Positions 60,096-64,000 of a DNA stretch of 64,000 nucleotides are shown here, in pieces; positions within the stretch are counted from its first letter, which is position 1, and every line of letters starts with the position of its first letter. The stretch covers positions 1-64,000 of the forward strand of contig NZ_ANBB01000068.1 in the NCBI RefSeq assembly GCF_000341105.1, written 5' to 3'. The stretch is from Nocardiopsis potens DSM 45234. GTDB taxonomy: Bacteria > Actinomycetota > Actinomycetes > Streptosporangiales > Streptosporangiaceae. Below the pieces are notes generated by a model, which did no database searches, had not been told where the DNA came from, and was given only the letters and a program-made list of their open reading frames with translations. The position numbers were made by a program, and so were the translations under genes.

Positions 60096-60466
60096 CAGCC
60101 GTCCGGGGGCCGGGCCGGGGCCCGGGCCGCCGGGAGCGCCGCCGCTCGTGTCGATCGCCTCCTCGGTTCCTGGGGGCGGCCGGGCGGCCGCCGAGTGGCG
60201 ACTATGCCACCCGGCCGCGCCGGGCGGAGCGGTGGCCCCCGCCCCCCGCCCGCCGCCCGGGCCGGGGCCGGGTGAAGCCGGGGCGGAGGCGCATCCCCGG
60301 TCCGGGGCGCGGCGGGCCGGGCGCCGCGGGGCGGAGAGAGCGGAGAACGCACTGGTCGCGGCGGCGAAGGGGACGGGCGGGTCCGAAGTGCCGCAAAATG
60401 TTCAGCGGTGCTACGGTCAGGCCCGTAGTTTCACTTCACTCCGCATCATCGGAAAGAGTCCCCGAC

Positions 60467-62029
60467 ATGCCAAAAGCCAACCGCGAGCAGTGGGGCAGCC
60501 GGACAGGCTTCCTGCTGGCGGCGATCGGGTCCGCCATCGGATTGGGGAACATCTGGCGCTTCCCCTACGTGGCCTATGAGAACGGCGGCGGCGCGTTCAT
60601 CGTGCCCTACCTGGTCGCCCTCCTGACGGCGGGGATCCCGCTGCTCATCCTGGAGTACGCGATCGGGCACCGCTTCCGAGCATCGCCGCCGGTGGCGATG
60701 CGCCGACTGGCCAAACCCGCCGAGGCCCTCGGCTGGTGGCAGGTGGCCATCCCGTTCGTCGTCGGCGTCTACTACGCGGTCATCATCGCCTGGGCGGTGC
60801 GCTACGCCGGATTCTCCCTCGGGCAGCAGTGGGGCGCCGACCCGGACGGCTTCTTCTTCGGCGAGTTCCTGCGGGTGGCCGACGGCCCGGGCGCCCCGGG
60901 CGGCTACAACGCCGACGTGGCCCTGCCGCTGATCGCGGTCTGGATCGTGGTGCTGGTGCTGCTGGCCATGGGCGTGCGGCGCGGCATCGAGCGCGCCAAC
61001 AAGGTGTTCATCCCGCTGCTGGTGGTGCTGTTCGGGGTGCTGGTGGTGCAGGCGCTGCTCCTGGAGGGCGCCTCCACCGGCCTGGACGCGCTGTTCACCC
61101 CGGACTGGTCGGCCATCACCGACGGCTCGGTGTGGGTGGCGGCCTACGGGCAGATCTTCTTCTCGCTGTCCATCGGCTTCGGCATCATGGTCACCTACGC
61201 CTCCTACCTGCGCCGCAGGGTCGACCTGAGCGGTTCGGCGCTGGTCGCCGGGTTCGCCAACAGCTCCTTCGAGCTGCTCGCCGGCATCGGCGTGTTCGCC
61301 GCGCTGGGCTTCATGGCGGTGCAGAGCGGGGTGGCCGTGGACGAGGTGGCGACCTCCGGCATCGGCCTGGCGTTCGTCGCCTTCCCGCAGATCATCTCCA
61401 CCCTGCCGGTCGGCGCGAACCTGTTCGGCCTGCTGTTCTTCGGCTCGCTGGTGATCGCGGGCATCAGCTCGCTGCTCAGCATCGTGCAGGTGGTCGTCTC
61501 CGCGGTGCAGGACCGCACCGGGATGGGCCGGGTCCCCGCGGTGCTCTCCGTGGGCGGGGCCACCGCGCTGGTGTCCATCGCGGTCTTCCCCACCGACCAG
61601 GGCCTGTTCGTCCTGGACGCGGTGGACCACTTCATCAACGCCTACGGCATCGCGCTGGCCGGCCTGGTCATGGTGGTCGTCGTCGCCTGGGCGCTGCGCC
61701 GCCTGCCCGAGATGCAGCGGCACGTCGAGTCGATCTCCTCGGTGCCGCTGCGCATCTGGTGGATGGTGGCGCTGGGCGCGATCACCCCGCTGGTGCTGGG
61801 CTGGATGATGATCGACGGCCTGATCACCGAGCTGACCGTGCCCTACGAGGACTACCCGCAGTGGTTCCTGAACGCGGCCGGCTGGGGCGTCGCCGGCGGA
61901 GCGCTGCTGGTGGGGATCGTCCTCGCCGTGCTGTTCCGCAACCGCGAGGTGACCAGCGTCGACGAGGACCTGGAAGAAGAGGAGCGCAACGGCGCGAAGG
62001 CCGCCGGCGCGGAGGAGGGAGGAAGCTGA
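60467..62029 (+). CDS. Methionine/alanine importer, NSS family (MetP-like)
   Basis: A 520-aa sodium-coupled symporter of the NSS (LeuT) family. Helix 1 has the signature FLLAAIGSAIGLGNIWRFPY with the unwound substrate/sodium site, followed by ENGGGAFIVPYLVAL. YGQIFFSLSIGFGIMVTYAS YLRR is helix 6. The length and the tiny gene directly following (ATG overlapping TGA at 62029) match the corynebacterial methionine/alanine importer MetPS. The promoter region upstream is AT-rich at 60390-60450. Confidence 0.93.
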   Translation: MPKANREQWGSRTGFLLAAIGSAIGLGNIWRFPYVAYENGGGAFIVPYLVALLTAGIPLLILEYAIGHRFRASPPVAMRRLAKPAEALGWWQVAIPFVVGVYYAVIIAWAVRYAGFSLGQQWGADPDGFFFGEFLRVADGPGAPGGYNADVALPLIAVWIVVLVLLAMGVRRGIERANKVFIPLLVVLFGVLVVQALLLEGASTGLDALFTPDWSAITDGSVWVAAYGQIFFSLSIGFGIMVTYASYLRRRVDLSGSALVAGFANSSFELLAGIGVFAALGFMAVQSGVAVDEVATSGIGLAFVAFPQIISTLPVGANLFGLLFFGSLVIAGISSLLSIVQVVVSAVQDRTGMGRVPAVLSVGGATALVSIAVFPTDQGLFVLDAVDHFINAYGIALAGLVMVVVVAWALRRLPEMQRHVESISSVPLRIWWMVALGAITPLVLGWMMIDGLITELTVPYEDYPQWFLNAAGWGVAGGALLVGIVLAVLFRNREVTSVDEDLEEEERNGAKAAGAEEGGS

Positions 62030-62154
62030 TGTCCACCGGAGCCGTCGTGATGATGGGCGTTTCCATGGTGATCCTGTGGGGCGGGCTGATCGCCTCCGCG
62101 CTGTGGCTGCGCGCCCACCCCGACCCTGAGGACCAGGGCGGGGCCCAGGGCTGA
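62029..62154 (+). CDS. MetS-like small transporter subunit (41 aa)
   Basis: A one-helix protein (GAVVMMGVSMVILWGGLIAS ALWLR) with an acidic tail (HPDPEDQGG). Its ATG overlaps the stop of the NSS transporter by one base. Size, topology and position are those of MetS, the small subunit required by MetP-type importers. It is short enough to be missed by gene finders. Confidence 0.88.
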   Translation: MSTGAVVMMGVSMVILWGGLIASALWLRAHPDPEDQGGAQG

Positions 62155-62184
62155 CCCGCGCATCCTCCCCCGGAGCGCCTCACG

Positions 62185-62220
62185 GGAGCGCCCCGACCGG
62201 TCCGCCGGTCGGGGCGCTCC
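62185..62220. terminator. Perfect 16-bp stem terminator
   Basis: GGAGCGCCCCGACCGG and its exact complement around TCCG end the metPS-like operon and the convergent Lrp gene. Confidence 0.85.
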
Positions 62221-62242
62221 GGCGTTCCGGGCCCTCCGCGGG

Positions 62243-62686
62243 TCAGCCGCCCGGCGCCTGGACCGCCCGCCACGGGATGGGGCTGGACAGCACCATCGTG
62301 CTGGACGGCCGGCCGTGCTCGGCCAGCCGGTCGATCAGCTCCTCGAAGTGGGCCATCGAGCGGACCGCGATGAACAGCACGCAGCAGGTGTCGCCGGTGA
62401 CCCGGTGCAGCTGGAGGATCTCCGGGCGGGCCATGGCGGCCTCGTCGCGGAGCAGGCAGCGCGCGCCGAAGCACTCCATCCGCACCAGCGCGGTCACCGG
62501 GAGCCCGGCCGCGGCCGGGTCCACCCGGGCGTGGTGGCCGGTGATCACGCCGCGCTCGGACAGCCGCCGCACCCGCTCGGCGACGGCCGGCGCGGACCGG
62601 CCCACCCGGCGGGCCAGCTCGTTGTAGGAGAGCCGGCCGTCGGCCTGGAGCTCGCTGAGGATACGCCGGTCGACTCGGTCCAGCAT
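62243..62686 (-). CDS. Lrp/AsnC family regulator
   Basis: A 147-aa regulator: HTH LDRVDRRILSELQADGRLSY and GRSAPAVAERVRRLSERGVI, followed by a RAM ligand-binding domain ending with SSPIPWRAVQ. It diverges from kynA (152 bp between starts), the usual position of a KynR-like activator or repressor of tryptophan catabolism responding to kynurenine or a related amino acid. It could also sense methionine for the metPS genes on its other side. Confidence 0.93.
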   Translation of the reverse strand: MLDRVDRRILSELQADGRLSYNELARRVGRSAPAVAERVRRLSERGVITGHHARVDPAAAGLPVTALVRMECFGARCLLRDEAAMARPEILQLHRVTGDTCCVLFIAVRSMAHFEELIDRLAEHGRPSSTMVLSSPIPWRAVQAPGG

Positions 62687-62838
62687 GGCCTTCCGATCGT
62701 GAGGTCCTTCGCGGTTCCCCCATTATGAACGCCAAGTCGGACACGGCGTACGAAAGCCACCGGCCATTCTCCCGGGGAGCGATCTGCTGCAAGCTGTAAG
62801 CCCAGGTCGAACCGGTCGAGAATGGAGAGGTGGGCACG

Positions 62839-63702
62839 ATGGCGTCCCAGAGCACGGCGGTACCGGGCGGTCCCCGGGGTGCACAGGAGGACGGGCGCCC
62901 CCGGCTCGACTTCGAGGGCGGCACCCCCTACGCGGAGTACGCGGCCATCGACACCCTGCTCGACCTGCGGCGGCCGCGCACCGACGAGCCGGCCGAGACC
63001 GACTTCATCGTCGCCACCCAGGTGATGGAGCTCCTGTTCGACCTGCTCGCCGAGCACTGGGTGCGGGCCCGCGACGCCCTGGAGGGCGACGACGTCCCGG
63101 CCGCCCTGGCCGAGCTGCGCAAGGGCGCCCGGGTGCAGGACGTGCTGGTCTCCTCCTGGGACCTGCTCGCCGACCTGACCCCCACCGAGTTCGGCCGGTT
63201 CCGGTCCTCCTTCGGCGAGGCGTCCGGGTTCCAGTCGCACACCTACCGCCGGCTGGAGTTCCTGATCGGGAACAAGTCCGCGGCGATGCTCCGGCCCTAC
63301 CAGGACGCCCCGCGCGCCCGCGCCGAACTGGAGCGGGCCCTGGCCGAGCCGGGCCTGTACGACGCGGCGCTGCGGCTGCTCGCCCGCCGCGGCCTGCCGG
63401 TCCCCGCCGGGGCGGTGGAGCGCGACTGGACCCGCCCCTACCGGCCCGACCCCGGGGTGGAGCGCGCCTGGGGCGAGGTCTACGCCGACGACACCCCCGG
63501 AAACGAGCTGTTCGCCCTGGCGGAGGCGCTGCTGGACACCGCCGAGCGGGTGACCCGGTGGCGCTGGCGGCACCTGTCCGCGGTCAAGCGGTCGCTGGGC
63601 CCCAAGCCGGGCAGCGGCGGCTCCGACGGGGTGCGCTGGCTGGCCGGCAACGCCGCCCGCGACGTCTTCCCCGAACTGTGGTCGCTGCGCGCGGCCCTGT
63701 GA
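62839..63702 (+). CDS. kynA: Tryptophan 2,3-dioxygenase
   Basis: A 287-aa heme enzyme opening the tryptophan indole ring to N-formylkynurenine. Family marks are TDFIVATQVMELLFDLL, SGFQSHTYRRLEFLIGNK and TRWRWRHLSAVKRSLGPKPG, which contains the axial heme His, with GGSDGVRWL at the end. ATG 62839 has GGAGAGG upstream. The next gene, 62 bp later, is kynureninase, so this is a tryptophan-to-anthranilate operon; kynB, if present, lies outside the window. Confidence 0.97.
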   Translation: MASQSTAVPGGPRGAQEDGRPRLDFEGGTPYAEYAAIDTLLDLRRPRTDEPAETDFIVATQVMELLFDLLAEHWVRARDALEGDDVPAALAELRKGARVQDVLVSSWDLLADLTPTEFGRFRSSFGEASGFQSHTYRRLEFLIGNKSAAMLRPYQDAPRARAELERALAEPGLYDAALRLLARRGLPVPAGAVERDWTRPYRPDPGVERAWGEVYADDTPGNELFALAEALLDTAERVTRWRWRHLSAVKRSLGPKPGSGGSDGVRWLAGNAARDVFPELWSLRAAL

Positions 63703-63764
63703 CCGCACCGGGGTAGGACACCGGGGAGCCCCGGACCGCAGCACCGAGGAACAAGAGGAGAGCA

Positions 63765-64000
63765 GTGACCCAGATCAGCCGCGAGGCCTGCCGCAAGCTG
63801 GACGCCGCCGACCCGCTGGCCCCCTTCCGCGAGGAGTTCCTCCTCCCCGAGGGCATCGTCTACCTCGACGGCAACTCCCTGGGCGCGCTGCCCAGGGCCA
63901 CCCCCGACCGGGTCGCCGACACGGTGCGGCGGGAGTGGGGCCGCGACCTCATCGCCAGCTGGAACAAGGCCGGCTGGTGGGACAAGCCGCGCACGCTGGG
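63765..64000 (+). CDS. kynU: Kynureninase, 5' end only
   Basis: The first 78 codons are present: CRKLDAADPLAPFREEFLLP EGIVYLDGNSLGALPR is the characteristic N-terminus of kynureninase, and WNKAGWWDKPRTLG begins the next conserved block. GTG 63765 follows AAGAGGAGAG. The PLP enzyme cleaves kynurenine to anthranilate and alanine. The gene runs out of the window. Confidence 0.95.
   Translation, partial: MTQISREACRKLDAADPLAPFREEFLLPEGIVYLDGNSLGALPRATPDRVADTVRREWGRDLIASWNKAGWWDKPRTL

Overview
The window is very GC-rich chromosomal DNA with frequent GTG and TTG starts. It carries marker families of filamentous actinomycetes: XRE/DUF5753 regulators paired with DUF397 proteins, a DUF5954-like protein, a DUF3516 helicase, an Eis-type acetyltransferase, and a DUF4031/HD pair. 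The overall style suggests Nocardiopsaceae (Nocardiopsis or Streptomonospora), but that genus-level guess is inference. I see no phage, insertion sequence, rRNA, CRISPR array or biosynthetic megacluster. The window cuts an intergenic repeat at its left edge and a kynureninase gene at its right edge.

Layout. 0-9 kb: SKI2-like helicase; ABC-2-type membrane protein with a divergent TetR; malate dehydrogenase; an accessory patch of DUF397, XRE regulator and three small orphan ORFs; a degenerate PCuAC-like protein. 9.4 kb: tRNA with anticodon CAT. 9.6-19 kb: orphan 870-aa protein, esterase, MFS/MarR pair, GNAT, XRE-cupin, Eis-like acetyltransferase, small membrane protein, OhrR-like MarR. 19-25 kb: stand-alone cytochrome oxidase subunit I, threonine deaminase, acyl-CoA ligase/enoyl-CoA hydratase operon with TetR. 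26-30 kb: amino-acid permease and a helicase fused to membrane segments. 30.4-31.9 kb: 1.5 kb without genes, made of nested inverted repeats. 32-37 kb: DUF5954-like protein, two related secreted membrane proteins and a solo PemK/MazF-like protein. 37.6-43.5 kb: luciferase-like oxidoreductase, secreted SGNH hydrolase, frameshifted XRE regulator, DUF397 and an anti-sigma-like ATPase. 43.7-49.4 kb: acidic peptide/histidine kinase/response regulator operon and the proton-translocating transhydrogenase pntAA-pntAB-pntB. 49.5-55.7 kb: HTH-less TetR-like protein, degenerate GDPD, DeoR, VOC, MFS, PhzF, PadR. 55.9-60 kb: DrrAB-type exporter, HD and DUF4031 genes that overlap convergently, DHA2 MFS. 60.5-64 kb: MetP/MetS-type importer, Lrp/AsnC regulator, kynA and the start of kynU.

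Regulatory logic readable from the DNA. A CGATCGAT palindrome lies in front of the enoyl-CoA hydratase/acyl-CoA ligase operon, its TetR gene, and the amino-acid permease, which suggests a three-promoter regulon. A twin 12-bp TTAGYGYACTAA operator occurs on both sides of the OhrR-like gene. TGCACG cores precede every member of the XRE/DUF397/ATPase trio. TetR (4.3 kb), MarR (15 kb) and XRE (7.4 kb) each have a clear inverted repeat in their promoter.

The least explained structure is the repeat system. A roughly 149-bp dimer (halves A and B) occurs at the left edge and in two oppositely oriented clusters near 31 kb. Those clusters flank a roughly 305-bp core with imperfect terminal inverted repeats. 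A second dispersed motif, GATCTYGRYGYYGCGG, sits at gene 3' ends and forms a perfect 52-bp palindrome at 40.8 kb.
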